Below are positions 33,950 to 42,672 of a DNA stretch of 64,000 nt, one piece after another. Below the pieces are notes generated by a model, which was not told the DNA's origin, did no database searches, and worked only from the letters and a program-made list of their open reading frames with translations. How positions within the stretch are numbered: the first letter of the stretch is position 1; each line of letters opens with the position of its first letter. The position numbers were made by a program, and so were the translations under genes. The stretch is from Methanothrix harundinacea 6Ac (GTDB lineage Archaea > Halobacteriota > Methanosarcinia > Methanotrichales > Methanotrichaceae), in contig NC_017527.1 of NCBI RefSeq assembly GCF_000235565.1, forward strand, positions 1,240,001-1,304,000, written 5' to 3'.

Positions 33950-34927
33950 TCAACCGATCCGATCGACCCGGCAGCTCGAGACCTCTGAGTTGCATGCCGG
34001 ATCGACGGAGTCCATCCACCTGACGGTGATCGTCACCCCTGGATTCGATCTTGCTGTGGTGGGTGAGAGGTCCCCGTAGACTCTGACCCGCTTCGTCTCC
34101 CCCGGCGCGAGGTCGCCCAGATCCAGAAAACCGATCCAATCCCCTTCATCCCCCGTCGCCTCATTCCTGTACCTGGCGCCGTTGAGCCACATCACCACGG
34201 GGATGAGATCCATGAACCATACATTTCGGGCGTAGCTAGGGCCGTGGTTGGCGACATTGACGACGTAAAGGGGCATATCTTCTCCACCCTCCTCCGGGGA
34301 AGGACACGTCACCACCACCCTCACCTCCGCCTCGGCCATTACCGTGGTTTGGGTGGAGGCCTCGATCTCCTCCGGACGGGGGTCGGCCCGATCTTCCGTC
34401 ACCCTGGCGGCGGCGGAGATCACCGTCCCTGGCGGGACCGAAGGGGCGACCACCAGATCCACTGTCAGCCTCTCGACCCCCCCGGCGGAGAGGTCCCCGA
34501 CGGTCCAGACCCCACCCCTCCGGTCGTACTCTCCCCGGCTGACGGTGAAGGACTCCAGGGTGACCCCCTCGGGGATCGAGAGGTTGGTGGTGATGATCAC
34601 GGAGGCGGCGGGGCCGGAGTTCCTCACCTCGAAGGTGTAGCTGAAGCTCTCTCCCGCGACGACGGCTTCGCCCTTTGCCGAGGATGTCACGGAGAGGTCC
34701 AGGGCGGCCAGGGCCCCCCCGGGGACTATCCCCACCGCGGAGACGAGGACGATCAGGCCGAGGAAAATTATAGATGCCTGCCGAGAGGCGCGGGCGGGGA
34801 TCCGCCCGGGGAGCCAGAGCCCGGACCGCCGAGGAGAACGGGGATGATCGCCACCTTTGTTGCCAAGAAGGACCGGATATGAGCCTTCGGTCCGCCCTTC
34901 AGAACCCGACCACCACCATGAGACCAT
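33950..34927 (-). CDS. Surface protein with DUF11/CARDB-like beta-sandwich repeats
   Basis: 325 aa from ATG 34925-34927, supported by GGAGGGGGG seven bases upstream. An unusually long basic N-terminus (about 50 residues, RSPRRSGLWLPGRIPARASRQ) precedes a hydrophobic segment (ASIIFLGLIVLVSAVGIVPG), then two Ig-like DUF11-type domains: LDLSVTSSAKGEAVVAGESFSYTF... with NSGPAASVIITTNLSIPEGV, and VRVVVTCPSPEEGG... with NHGPSYARNVWFMDLIP. Such domains are common on methanogen cell surfaces. The terminal Cys pair may form a disulfide. Confidence 0.7.
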   Translation of the reverse strand: MVSWWWSGSEGRTEGSYPVLLGNKGGDHPRSPRRSGLWLPGRIPARASRQASIIFLGLIVLVSAVGIVPGGALAALDLSVTSSAKGEAVVAGESFSYTFEVRNSGPAASVIITTNLSIPEGVTLESFTVSRGEYDRRGGVWTVGDLSAGGVERLTVDLVVAPSVPPGTVISAAARVTEDRADPRPEEIEASTQTTVMAEAEVRVVVTCPSPEEGGEDMPLYVVNVANHGPSYARNVWFMDLIPVVMWLNGARYRNEATGDEGDWIGFLDLGDLAPGETKRVRVYGDLSPTTARSNPGVTITVRWMDSVDPACNSEVSSCRVDRIG

Positions 34928-35137
34928 CTTCAGCCCCCCTCCAGAATTTTGGGCAACATTGTTTTCTTATAGCAACTTTGCCATACCGCACCGAGGGTTG
35001 TATCACCAGGATATAAATCTGTCGCGCCTTGGCGGAAGAGATGGCGCCTCCCCGTCGATGGCCGCCCCCCGGAGGGGAACGTTTTTCATCCCTCGAAATC
35101 ACCCTCTGTCGAAAAGGAGGCAGGAGCTGATGCGGTG

Positions 35138-36382
35138 ATGCTGGAACTGGGGGATAGAATAGCGGTCACAAAGGACGGCGTCCGCCGGGAGGGGGTCCTG
35201 ATGCCCTCCGTCAGCGGCAGAGTGGTCATCAAGATGGAGAGCGGCTACAACGCCGGCTTCGATCCGGAACGGTCCGTGGTGGAGCTTCTGGCTCGGGGGA
35301 AGGCCCTGAAGGTCCCCCCGCCTCCGCCCCTGCCGCGCTCGGAGGGGCTCCCGAAGGTCTCGATCCTCTCCACGGGGGGGACGATCGCCAGCAAAGTCGA
35401 CTACAGGACGGGGGCTGTCACCAGCCAGTTCTCCGCCGAGGAGATCATATCATCGATCCCGGAGCTCTTGGAGATCGCGAACTACGAGGGGAAGGTGATC
35501 TACAACATCCTCAGCGAGAACATGAAGGCCGAGTACTGGCAGGTCCTGGCGAGGGCCGTCGGGTCGGAGATAGAGAAGGGCGCAGCAGGCGTCATCATCA
35601 CCCACGGGACCGACACCATGACCTACACCGCCGCCGCCCTCTCCTTCATGGTGAAGACCCCGGTTCCGATCGTCCTCGTCGGCTCCCAGAGGTCCTCCGA
35701 CCGGCCCAGCAGCGATGCCGCCATGAACGCCATCTCGGCGGCCAGGGTGGCGACGACGGATATCGCCGAGGTGACGGTGGTGATGCACGGGTCCACCAGC
35801 GACGACTTCTGCCTCGTCCACCGGGGTACTCGGGTCCGGAAGATGCACACCTCCCGGAGGGACGCCTTCCGGAGCATAAACCAGCACCCCATCGCCAGGG
35901 TCCTTTATCCGTCCCGGGATCTCGAGATCCTGGGGGACTTCCGGAGGAGGGGCGAGGTGGAGCTGGAGGTGAACGATCGGCTCGAGCCGAGGTGTGCCCT
36001 CGTCAAGTACTTCCCCGGAGGGAGCCCCGACCTCTTCGAGGAATGCATCGCCGCCGGGTACCGGGGGATCGTCCTGGAGGGGACGGGGCTCGGCCACGTC
36101 GCCTCCGACTGGGTGGGGTCGATAAAGGCCGCCACCGACGCGGGGGTCCCCGTGGTGATCACCTCCCAGTGCCTCCGGGGGAGGGTCTGTGACCGGGTTT
36201 ACGACACGGGCCGAGACATCCTCGCCGCCGGAGGTATCGAAGGCGGGGACATCCTCCCCGAGGTGGCCCTGGTGAAGCTGATGTGGGCCCTCGCCAACAC
36301 CGGCTCCGTCGACGAGGCGGAGGCGGTGATGAAGATCTCCCTCGCGGGAGAGATCTCCGCGTCGACCCCGACGACGGTCTGA
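35138..36382 (+). CDS. gatD: Glu-tRNA(Gln) amidotransferase subunit D
   Basis: 414 aa from ATG 35138 (a GTG one codon earlier is equally possible). The N-terminal beta-barrel ([21 protein letters not shown]) is specific to GatD. The asparaginase-like core follows with [37 protein letters not shown] and [19 protein letters not shown], holding the two catalytic Thr, Asp and the downstream Lys region. GatDE makes Gln-tRNA(Gln) from Glu-tRNA(Gln) in archaea; the partner gatE is not in this window. A TATA box (about 35011-35020) implies a GC-rich leader of about 95 nt. Confidence 0.92.
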   Translation: MLELGDRIAVTKDGVRREGVLMPSVSGRVVIKMESGYNAGFDPERSVVELLARGKALKVPPPPPLPRSEGLPKVSILSTGGTIASKVDYRTGAVTSQFSAEEIISSIPELLEIANYEGKVIYNILSENMKAEYWQVLARAVGSEIEKGAAGVIITHGTDTMTYTAAALSFMVKTPVPIVLVGSQRSSDRPSSDAAMNAISAARVATTDIAEVTVVMHGSTSDDFCLVHRGTRVRKMHTSRRDAFRSINQHPIARVLYPSRDLEILGDFRRRGEVELEVNDRLEPRCALVKYFPGGSPDLFEECIAAGYRGIVLEGTGLGHVASDWVGSIKAATDAGVPVVITSQCLRGRVCDRVYDTGRDILAAGGIEGGDILPEVALVKLMWALANTGSVDEAEAVMKISLAGEISASTPTTV

Positions 36383-36426
36383 GGCCGGGGGCGGCCGCTA
36401 AACCCCCCCGCCCTCCGCCCCCAACG

Positions 36427-36434
36427 CTTATAAA
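36427..36434 (+). promoter_or_regulatory. TATA box of the rpl10e-aIF2 beta operon
   Basis: CTTATAAA lies 51-58 bp before the TTG start of rpl10e; GGAGG (36471-36475) provides the ribosome-binding site nine bases before that start. Confidence 0.55.
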
Positions 36435-36484
36435 CCATATCGATCTACTAGGCAGGCTCAAGATCACTTTGGAGGAGTTCAGTT

Positions 36485-37000
36485 TTGACACGTAAACCAG
36501 CAAGCATGTACAGAAGGCTGGAGCGCCCCTATACCCGGAGAGAGTACATGGGGGGCGTTCCGGGGAGCAAGGTCGTCCACTACGACATGGGCAACCTCAA
36601 CACCGAATTTCCCGTCACCCTGACCCTGGTGGCCAAGGAGCCCTGCCAGATCAGGCACACCGCCCTGGAGGCGGCGAGGGTCACAGCCAACCGTTATCTC
36701 ATGACCTACGTCGGAAGGCTCAACTTCCACATGAAGCTTAGGGTCTACCCCCACCAGGTCCTCCGGGAGAACAAGCAGGCGACGGGGGCCGGGGCAGACC
36801 GAGTCTCCAGCGGGATGCGCCACGCCTTTGGGAAGGCCGTCGGGACCGCTGCGAGGGTGGATGCGGAACAGAAGATCTTCTCCGTCAGCACCGCCCCCAC
36901 GAGCGTCCCCCAGGCGAAGATGGCCCTGAGGAGGGCGGGACATAAGCTGCCCACTCCGATCTACATCGTCGTCGAGAAGGGCGCCGAGCTGATAAAATAA
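36485..37000 (+). CDS. rpl10e: Large ribosomal subunit protein L10e (uL16)
   Basis: 171 aa from TTG 36485 ([24 protein letters not shown]); the TTG is favoured by GGAGG nine bases upstream. Family motifs: [13 protein letters not shown]-like ([20 protein letters not shown]), [55 protein letters not shown]. It sits near the peptidyl-transferase/aminoacyl-tRNA path of the 50S subunit. A rare start may tune expression with the following initiation-factor gene. Confidence 0.95.
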   Translation: MTRKPASMYRRLERPYTRREYMGGVPGSKVVHYDMGNLNTEFPVTLTLVAKEPCQIRHTALEAARVTANRYLMTYVGRLNFHMKLRVYPHQVLRENKQATGAGADRVSSGMRHAFGKAVGTAARVDAEQKIFSVSTAPTSVPQAKMALRRAGHKLPTPIYIVVEKGAELIK

Positions 37001-37020
37001 TCGAGGTTGTCGGTGTTCTG

Positions 37021-37647
37021 ATGGAAGACTACATGAAAGGGCTCGAGCGGGCCATGAGCAGGCTTCCCGCCTCCAGGGGTACGGAGGACAGGTTCGTCAT
37101 ACCCCCCCCGAAGATCTTCTACGAGGGGAAGACGACGGTCCTGGAGAACTTCGCCGGCATCGCTGACGCCCTCAACCGGGACCCGGATCACCTGATGAAG
37201 TTCATCCTCCAGGAGATGGGGACCGCCGGCAAGATCGAGGGCCAGCACGCCGTATTCCAGGGGAGGTTCACGGAGCAGAACCTCGAGCGGCACATCGACT
37301 CCTACGTCCAGGAGTACGTCATCTGTTCCGAGTGCCACAGGCCCGACACCCAGCTGATCAGGAGCGATCGCGTCCTGATGCTCAAGTGCGAGGCCTGCGG
37401 GGCTCATCGGCCCGTCAGAAAGAGGAAGACGAAGACGGTCGTCCCCAAGGACGTCATAGAGGAGGGGGAGACCTACGAGCTGCGGATCGACTCGGTGGGG
37501 AGGAAGGGCGACGGCATCGCCAGGGTCGACAAGTTCATGATCTTCGTCCCGGGGACGGCCAAGGGCGACATCGTCCGGGCGAAGATAAAGAAGATCAGCG
37601 GAACCCTCGCCTTCTCAGAGGTCGTGGAGAGGAAGGGCTCGGCCTGA
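37021..37647 (+). CDS. Translation initiation factor aIF2 subunit beta with C-terminal TRAM domain
   Basis: 208 aa. Residues 1-135 are aIF2-beta: N-terminal helix ([13 protein letters not shown]), central alpha/beta domain ([30 protein letters not shown]), and zinc ribbon [29 protein letters not shown]. Residues about 145-208 are a TRAM RNA-binding barrel ([32 protein letters not shown] without a break). The fusion is known in Methanosarcinales-type methanogens. aIF2 carries initiator Met-tRNA to the 30S subunit. Same transcription unit as rpl10e. Confidence 0.92.
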   Translation: MEDYMKGLERAMSRLPASRGTEDRFVIPPPKIFYEGKTTVLENFAGIADALNRDPDHLMKFILQEMGTAGKIEGQHAVFQGRFTEQNLERHIDSYVQEYVICSECHRPDTQLIRSDRVLMLKCEACGAHRPVRKRKTKTVVPKDVIEEGETYELRIDSVGRKGDGIARVDKFMIFVPGTAKGDIVRAKIKKISGTLAFSEVVERKGSA

Positions 37648-37662
37648 GGGGGCTTATCTGCC

Positions 37663-37896
37663 ATGGAGCCGGAGATAAACCTCACCTTCACCGACCGCCA
37701 CCTCTACCTCCTGGAGTTCCTCCCCCCAGGGTACTGGAAGGAGTTCGCCGATAGCTACAACTCTCTACCTTGGGAGGAGCGGGGCGACGAGAGGCTCGCC
37801 ATCGTCGCCGAGAACTACTCCTACCTCCTCGACCTTCTCGTCCACGCGAGGCTCTACCACCTGAGCAGAATGCCTTACGAGGAGCGGTTCAGGTAG
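37663..37896 (+). CDS. Small hypothetical protein, 77 aa
   Basis: MEPEINLTFTDRHLYLLEFL with LPPGYWKEFADSYNSLPWEERGDE and a helical C-terminus (LDLLVHARLYHLSRMPYEERF). Rich in Leu, Tyr and Glu with balanced codon use typical of neighbours, 15 bp after aIF2-beta and 27 bp before cofE, so probably in the same operon. Family not recognised. Confidence 0.55.
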   Translation: MEPEINLTFTDRHLYLLEFLPPGYWKEFADSYNSLPWEERGDERLAIVAENYSYLLDLLVHARLYHLSRMPYEERFR

Positions 37897-37923
37897 CTTC
37901 TAGCCGCTCCGGAGCCGATCTCT

Positions 37924-38667
37924 ATGGACCCGGTCTGCTGCCATCTGGTGAGGGGCCTTCCCGCGATAAAGGAGGGGGACGACCTCGCAGCGATGATCAG
38001 GGAGCGGTTTGCCGTCCAGGACGGCGACGTCGTCTGCATCGCCTCCACCGTCGTCTCCAAGGCGGAAGGGCGGGCGAGGAGGCTCGAGGACTACTCCCCC
38101 TCCCCCAGGGCCGAGGAGATCGCCGGAAGGCTGGAGAAGGATCCGAGGTTCGTCCAGGCGGTCCTGGAGGAGGCGGAGGAGGTTCTTTTAGATCACCCCT
38201 TCCTCCTGGTGGCGACGAGGTTCGGCCACATCGGGGTCAACGCCGGCATAGATAGATCGAACGTCGGCGAGGGGAGGATCCTACTCCTCCCGGTGGACCC
38301 CGGAGCCAGCGCCGAGGAGATCCGCCGCCGCCTCGGTAGGGACTGCGCCGTCATCGTCACCGACACCTGCGGAAGGCCCTTCCGCTGCGGCGTCGCGGGC
38401 GTCGCCATCGGCTGGGCCGGGATCGCGGCCCTGCGGGACTGGCGGGGGGAGCGGGACCTGGAGGGGAGGGAGCTGGAGATAACCCTGGAGGCGATCGCCG
38501 ACGAGGTCGCCGGGATGGCGAACCTCCTGATGGGGGAGGCGGGGGACGGAACCCCCGCCGCCGTCCTCCGGGGGCTCGCCCTCCCGAAGGCTGGGTGGAG
38601 GCTCTTCCGGCCGCGGGAGCTGGACGTGATCCGGGCCCGGCTCCGGGATCGGGATTCCGGGATCTAG
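37924..38667 (+). CDS. cofE: Coenzyme F420-0:L-glutamate ligase
   Basis: 247 aa. The N-terminus is CofE-like (VRGLPAIKEGDDLAAMIRERF, DGDVVCIASTVVSKAEGRARRL with the nucleotide-contacting Lys), and the middle has LLVATRFGHIGVNAGIDRSN, then VIVTDTCGRPFRCGVAGVAIGWAG, the metal/GTP-binding residues. CofE adds the first one or two glutamates to F420-0 using GTP. cofC is 20 bp downstream, so two F420 steps are coupled. Confidence 0.95.
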   Translation: MDPVCCHLVRGLPAIKEGDDLAAMIRERFAVQDGDVVCIASTVVSKAEGRARRLEDYSPSPRAEEIAGRLEKDPRFVQAVLEEAEEVLLDHPFLLVATRFGHIGVNAGIDRSNVGEGRILLLPVDPGASAEEIRRRLGRDCAVIVTDTCGRPFRCGVAGVAIGWAGIAALRDWRGERDLEGRELEITLEAIADEVAGMANLLMGEAGDGTPAAVLRGLALPKAGWRLFRPRELDVIRARLRDRDSGI

Positions 38668-38687
38668 ATCGAAGCGTCTGACCAGCC

Positions 38688-39407
38688 ATGCGGCCCATAA
38701 GAGTCGTCATACCCTTCAAGCTCGACTGCGCCAAGAGCAGGCTCTCAACGGTCTTATCTACCGTGGAGAGGGAGAGGCTCGCCCTCGCGATGCTCGAGGA
38801 CGTCGTCGACGCCGTCTCGGGTTTGGGTACCGTCACGATCCTGCTGAAGAGTCCCCTTCCCGGGGGTGGGGTTCTCGAGGATAAGATAAGCGGAGCAGGA
38901 AAAAGGTCCGGGATCGAGGTCCTCGATTCTCCGAAGGAGCTGGACGAGGCCCTCAACCTCGTCATCGAGGCGGAGGAGAGGAAGGGCTGGCCTGGCGACC
39001 TCCTGATCGCCATGGCGGACCTCCCCCTGATGAGCCCCTCGGATATCGCCGATCTCGTCCGCACCCCCGGCGACGTGGTGATCGCTCCAGGGAGGGGGGG
39101 CGGAACAAATATAATCCTCATCAGAGACCCTCGGTTTAGGGTCTGCTACTACGGCCTCAGTTTCTTGAAGCACCTTCGAAGGGCGGAAGAGCTGGGGCTT
39201 TCGGTCGGGGTCTTCGAGTCGTTCCGGTGTTCAATCGACATCGACGAGCCCTCGGACCTGGTGGAGGCGCTGATCCACGGTCGGGGGAGGACCCCGGAGC
39301 TGTTGAGGGATATGGGCTTTGAGCTGTCGGGAAAGAGGAGTAAGTCGAGGGTGGGGTGCCTTCGATTAGAAGGGGCCAGCCGGAAGGGGCCGGCCAGAAG
39401 GAGCTAG
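38688..39407 (+). CDS. cofC: 2-phospho-L-lactate guanylyltransferase
   Basis: 239 aa. MRPIRVVIPFKLDCAKSRLSTVLS is the CofC nucleotide-binding start (P-x-K-x-x-x-x-K-[ST]-R-L). LLIAMADLPLMSPSDIADLV holds the metal-binding Asp, and VVIAPGRGGGTNIILIRDPRFRVCYYG and FRCSIDIDEPSDLVEALIHG complete the family pattern. It activates 2-phospholactate with GTP for F420 synthesis. The last 20 residues (ASRKGPARRS) are a basic tail. Confidence 0.94.
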   Translation: MRPIRVVIPFKLDCAKSRLSTVLSTVERERLALAMLEDVVDAVSGLGTVTILLKSPLPGGGVLEDKISGAGKRSGIEVLDSPKELDEALNLVIEAEERKGWPGDLLIAMADLPLMSPSDIADLVRTPGDVVIAPGRGGGTNIILIRDPRFRVCYYGLSFLKHLRRAEELGLSVGVFESFRCSIDIDEPSDLVEALIHGRGRTPELLRDMGFELSGKRSKSRVGCLRLEGASRKGPARRS

Positions 39408-39426
39408 CCGGAACCGTCGTCGAGGT

Positions 39427-39657
39427 TTAACCCGAGATGTACTGGCAGATGCCGAAAGTTATGGGCCCCGTCTTCGTCGTATCGCAGGGGAACTCCGGAC
39501 AAAAAAAGCAATGCCTCACATTTTTATTGAAGGCACAGGTCGCGATTTTGCAGAACTGGTTCTCCCTGGGAACGCAAGCCTGACTCTCGTTGGGACAGAC
39601 GCCTTTGACCCTTCGAGGACATATCTCACAGCTTACCCCACAGACGCCGATCTTCAT
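39427..39657 (-). CDS. DUF3795-like cysteine-rich protein
   Basis: 76 aa with 11 Cys: IGVCGVSCEICPRRVKGVCP, QACVPRENQFCKIATCAFNK and HCFFCPEFPCDTT. The spacing (C-x-x-x-C-x-x-C, then C-x-x-C-x-x-x-x-C) is the DUF3795 pattern, presumably binding zinc or an Fe-S centre. The function is unknown. Codon use is less GC-biased than neighbours. The ATG (39655-39657) overlooks no obvious SD. Confidence 0.65.
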   Translation of the reverse strand: MKIGVCGVSCEICPRRVKGVCPNESQACVPRENQFCKIATCAFNKNVRHCFFCPEFPCDTTKTGPITFGICQYISG

Positions 39658-39683
39658 TCATCATCACCAAAAGGCCGCCAGTT

Positions 39684-40187
39684 CTAGTAGACCGTGACTC
39701 TCCTAACGCCGTTTATGTCCATGAGGAGCCGGACCAGCTCCCCGGGGATCTTGGCCTCGGTGATGATGGTGAGCTTCGGCTGCTCGACGAAGTAGGGGTC
39801 GTCGGAGACCGCCTGCCTTATGGAGAGGCCGTATCTCGCGACGGCGCTCGCCACCTCGCCGAGGAGGCCGGTCTGGGCGGCGTCGACGGGGGTGATCACG
39901 ATGACGCCGAGGCCCATCACCGGGGCCACCTCGGCGAGGGAGGTCATCGACCGGACGTTCTTGAAGATCTTCCAGAGCTCGCCGTCCTCGACGATCGCCG
40001 CGGCGGTGGTATCCACCACCCTCCGATCGACGTCCAGCTCCTTCGCGATCTGGGCGTGGGGTATCTCGATCCCCCCCGAGACGACCCTCCCCCGGTCGCT
40101 CACCTGAAATCCCCGCTCCAGGATCAGCCTCACCACCTTCTCCTGCGCCGGATAGCGCTTGAACTTCGCCAGAATCACCCGCCACAT
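39684..40187 (-). CDS. ACT-domain regulator of amino acid metabolism (COG2061-like)
   Basis: 167 aa. N-terminal winged-helix-like part (AQEKVVRLILERGFQVSDRG, then PHAQIAKELDVDRRVVDTTA) is followed by a C-terminal ACT-type domain (VIVITPVDAAQTGLLGEVAS, IRQAVSDDPYFVEQPKLTII, ELVRLLMDINGVRRVTVY). This layout is that of predicted archaeal amino-acid-responsive regulators. Ligand and targets are unknown. Confidence 0.8.
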   Translation of the reverse strand: MWRVILAKFKRYPAQEKVVRLILERGFQVSDRGRVVSGGIEIPHAQIAKELDVDRRVVDTTAAAIVEDGELWKIFKNVRSMTSLAEVAPVMGLGVIVITPVDAAQTGLLGEVASAVARYGLSIRQAVSDDPYFVEQPKLTIITEAKIPGELVRLLMDINGVRRVTVY

Positions 40188-40372
40188 AACATCGCCATTC
40201 TGACCTTTATTGGCCTAAACTGTACAAAAGCCCTTTCCTCCACCGCCCGGGCGAGGGGCGGCCGATGGCACCCCCAGGGTAGATGGACCGGGACTGAAGA
40301 GGAGATGAATGGGAGGGGGAAGGAGACCTCGAAAGGCGAAGAGGCGGGCGAGAGGTAGGGGGGCTATGCCCC

Positions 40373-41482
40373 TCAGGAGAACATCTCCGCCGGAGGCTCC
40401 TTAGTCTCCTTCTTCGCCTTCGCCGCCGCAGCCTCCAGGTGGCGCTGCTCGATGGTGACCTCGTCGATGATGGCGCCGTGGAGGGCCACCTTCAGGACCT
40501 TCTCGACGAGGTCCCTGCCGGAGAAGCCCTCGGTGAGCCTGGAGATGGCGGCGAGGTCCAGGGCGCCCACCTCCACCGGGAGGGTCTCGACGTTCCTCGC
40601 GAGGATCGAGAGCCTCTCCTCGGCGTTCGGTAGCCGGAACTTTATCTCCTCCTCAAACCTGGACCGGATCGACTCGTCCAGGAACTCGATCTTGTTGGTG
40701 GCGGCGATGGTGCAGACCCCCTTCCTCGAGTGGATCCCGTCCATCTCCGTCAGGAGGGCGTTCACCACCTCCGAGACGTCGCCCCGGAGGTCCTGGTACC
40801 TCCTGTCCAGGGCGATGGCGTCCAGCTCGTCGATGAAGATGATGCAGGGGGCCATCTGCTCCGCCCTCTGGTATAGGCCGTGGATCTGGCGGGACCCCTC
40901 GCCGACGAACTCGCCGATGAGGGTCGTCGCCTTGATCGGGATCATGGGGACCTTCGTCTCCCGGGAGAGGGCCTTGGCCATCATCGTCTTCCCGGTGCCG
41001 GAGGGGCCGTAGAAGAGGATGTTTCTGGGGGCCCACTTGCCGAAGATCTCGGGGTCGGCGAGGAACCTCTCGACGATCTTCATCTTCCGCCTCGCCTCCT
41101 CCTGGCCGACGACGTCGTCGAAGGTGACCTCGCTCTTGATCTTCGCCGCCTCGGCCTTCTTCCTCTCCACCACGATCCTCGTCTCCGATCCGACGACCGA
41201 GACCCTGGGGTTCGCCTTTACCACCTTGAAGGCAAAGTCGGGGTAGAGCCTCCGGTCGAAGAGGTAGCAGCCCGGCCTCACCAGCTCCCCGTACCACTGC
41301 TCCCGGGCGTAGCGCTCGAAGAGGCGGGGGTCATCGACCTCGGGGTTGTCCTGAAAGACGCTCTTGAGAGGATAGCCTGCCGGCCTCAGGAGGACGTACC
41401 TCGCCCCCGACGTCCTGCTCCGCTCCAGCTTGCCGCCAGCCTCTTTTGTTCCGGTCTTCTGGATCGATCGCACGTCCTCCAA
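40373..41482 (-). CDS. AAA+ ATPase (CDC48/PAN-like single-AAA protein)
   Basis: 369 aa. An N-terminal region of about 115 residues unlike PAN's coiled coil (YVLLRPAGYPLKSVFQDNPE) leads to one classical AAA module: FDDVVGQEEARRKMKIVERF, Walker A LFYGPSGTGKTMMAKAL (about 157-171), Walker B IIFIDELDAIALDRRY, the Asn sensor TIAATNKIEFLDESIRSRFEEEI with the Arg finger, and a C-terminal lid (SRLTEGFSGRDLVEKVL). It remodels a protein or complex by ATP hydrolysis; the target is unknown. The C-terminus lacks an obvious HbYX proteasome motif (ends PPAEMFS). Confidence 0.85.
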   Translation of the reverse strand: MEDVRSIQKTGTKEAGGKLERSRTSGARYVLLRPAGYPLKSVFQDNPEVDDPRLFERYAREQWYGELVRPGCYLFDRRLYPDFAFKVVKANPRVSVVGSETRIVVERKKAEAAKIKSEVTFDDVVGQEEARRKMKIVERFLADPEIFGKWAPRNILFYGPSGTGKTMMAKALSRETKVPMIPIKATTLIGEFVGEGSRQIHGLYQRAEQMAPCIIFIDELDAIALDRRYQDLRGDVSEVVNALLTEMDGIHSRKGVCTIAATNKIEFLDESIRSRFEEEIKFRLPNAEERLSILARNVETLPVEVGALDLAAISRLTEGFSGRDLVEKVLKVALHGAIIDEVTIEQRHLEAAAAKAKKETKEPPAEMFS

Positions 41483-41649
41483 CTCCAGCCCGAATATAGT
41501 TAAAGGTATTGGCCTTCCGTCGGCGGGCCGGCAAGCCGCCTCCCCCCCAGGCCCTCCCCGAAATCCTCCCCCATTCCTTCCGGGATCCTCGATGATGGGA
41601 TGAGAGGGCCATCGAGGACCCTACGAATGAGCCGCACGCAAGAATACAG

Positions 41650-41656
41650 TTAAATA
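41650..41656 (+). promoter_or_regulatory. TATA box of tRNA-Leu
   Basis: TTAAATA lies 34-40 bp before the tRNA 5' end, slightly further than the usual 25-30 bp to a transcription start, consistent with a short 5' leader removed by RNase P. Confidence 0.4.
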
Positions 41657-41689
41657 GGTGTACTGCGACTTGGTCGTTGCCTCTTTATC

Positions 41690-41777
41690 GCGGGGGTCGC
41701 CAAGCCAGGTCAACGGCGCTAGGTTCAGGGCCTAGTCTCGCAGGAGTTCGTGGGTTCGAATCCCATCCCCCGCACCA
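41690..41777 (+). tRNA. tRNA-Leu (anticodon CAG), CCA encoded
   Basis: A class II tRNA: acceptor stem GCGGGGG pairs with CCCCCGC, discriminator A then encoded CCA (41775-41777). The anticodon arm is CTAGG-TTCAGGG-CCTAG with CAG at the anticodon position, and a long variable arm (TCTCGCAGGAGTTC region) precedes the T arm GTGGG-TTCGAAT-CCCAT. The 3' half from 41717 is duplicated at 50897, so it serves as the attachment site of an integrated element; the gene itself remains complete. Confidence 0.95.
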
Positions 41778-41802
41778 ATTTAACTTTACTGATATCGATT
41801 TT
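41717..41802 (+). repeat. attL: tRNA-proximal copy of the element's 86-bp direct repeat
   Basis: Identical to 50897-50982 except at 41781 (t/a) and 41783 (a/c). The first 64 bp (41717-41780) match exactly and comprise the anticodon arm to the CCA end of tRNA-Leu plus three bases; the remaining 22 bp continue as actttactgatatcgattt-like DNA on both sides. Integration within this homology leaves a working tRNA gene here. Confidence 0.93.
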
Positions 41803-42019
41803 GGTGTTTTCTACCAAACCCTTGATGTAATAACCTGTGCCTTTATCGTAAAAATAGTTAATCGCGAAATAGGTACAACCTTGTGCCTACATGATTCTGT
41901 ATTTATAAATCAAGCTGAATGTAACAACAAAGCCCCCTAATTAGAACTTTTAGAATAATAATTCAGAAATAATTTTAAAGGGCAGAGACAAAGGAGACAT
42001 AATGCTTAATCTCTTTTAT

Positions 42020-42200
42020 GTTAACACCTCCATCAGAAGGTAAGAGAAAAGAAGGAATCTCTCACCTTCTATCGGTGGGTGAAGAAGAGAAGCCCCACCG
42101 TTTGGAGGTCCGACAAAGGGTAAAGGATAGAACCCCCTTGTCGAAAACTGACGATCTAGCCCCTATTAGCCTCTGAAGATGTGGGGAACACCTTCGTCAT
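42020..42200 (-). ncRNA. Candidate multi-branched structured RNA of the integrated element
   Basis: Five helices can be drawn: P1 42026-42031 with 42104-42109 closing a two-hairpin branch; P2 42035-42046 with 42059-42070 (12 bp, one non-Watson-Crick position); P3 42073-42079 with 42094-42100 (7 bp); P4 42111-42120 with 42134-42143 (one non-WC position); P5 42149-42154 with 42194-42199, with an inner CCCC/GGGG pairing. The two exceptions (42042:42063 and 42117:42137) are A-C on the plus strand but G-U wobbles on the minus strand, pointing to minus-strand transcription. A TATA-like AAAATATAAAATC (minus, about 42205-42217) sits just upstream. Class not recognised. Confidence 0.5.
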
Positions 42201-42235
42201 CGATAGATTTTATATTTTTGCTCAAATCAGATGTT

Positions 42236-42436
42236 TTAATCTACCTCATAAGATAGGCTCTCATATCGGATCAAGATGCTTTCGGCTATAAGATTCAGAG
42301 CTTTATATATATTATCGTCAACGAATTGATTTAGAGTTAGAGATTTTAGAAAATTCTGGAATTCCTCACAATTCTCTAAAATTTGGGGCTTTGAATACAT
42401 CCCAAAAGTCCCGCCTTCTGTTTTTTTGACTTTCAT
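42236..42436 (-). CDS. Hypothetical element protein, 66 aa
   Basis: MKVKKTEGGTFGMYSKPQIL, then a mostly helical remainder (NCEEFQNFLKSLTLNQFVDD, LNLIAESILIRYESLSYEV). AGGAGA precedes the ATG and the start overlaps the preceding gene's stop (ATGA), so it is the last gene of a three-gene minus-strand operon. Family not recognised. Confidence 0.55.
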   Translation of the reverse strand: MKVKKTEGGTFGMYSKPQILENCEEFQNFLKSLTLNQFVDDNIYKALNLIAESILIRYESLSYEVD

Positions 42437-42672
42437 TTATAATTTCTCCTTAGTTTAATCTCTTCAATTGGCATAAATGCCGCGAACCCTAAATCAAGGT
42501 CTTCCCCCATCAACTTTTTTAAATTTATTAGATATTTTAATTTTGCATTTTCGTCGCTTAAACTTGCAGCAAAACCGAACTCTTCGGTTGAATCCTCTAC
42601 ATTTAGCAATTCATTTAGTTGGCGTCTATGTTCTTCTTTATCCAACTTGATCAACCCCGCAAACTTTATCAA
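42433..42672 (-). CDS. Hypothetical element protein, up to 79 aa
   Basis: The frame begins with TTG at 42670-42672; internal TTG codons at the seventh and tenth positions are alternatives, so the start is uncertain. It is helical and charged (LDKEEHRRQLNELLNVED, DENAKLKYLINLKKLMGEDL). The 5' end overlaps the upstream gene by about 35 bp and the 3' end overlaps the downstream gene by 4 bp, so all three are probably translated from one mRNA. Family not recognised. Confidence 0.5.
   Translation of the reverse strand: MIKFAGLIKLDKEEHRRQLNELLNVEDSTEEFGFAASLSDENAKLKYLINLKKLMGEDLDLGFAAFMPIEEIKLRRNYK

Noticed and set aside
42020-42200. Identification of the element RNA as a tRNA, RNase P RNA, group II intron domain or C/D RNA
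   Set aside because: None of the hallmark sequences (T-loop, GAGGAAAGTCC-like, domain V AGC triad, RUGAUGA/CUGA boxes) are present.
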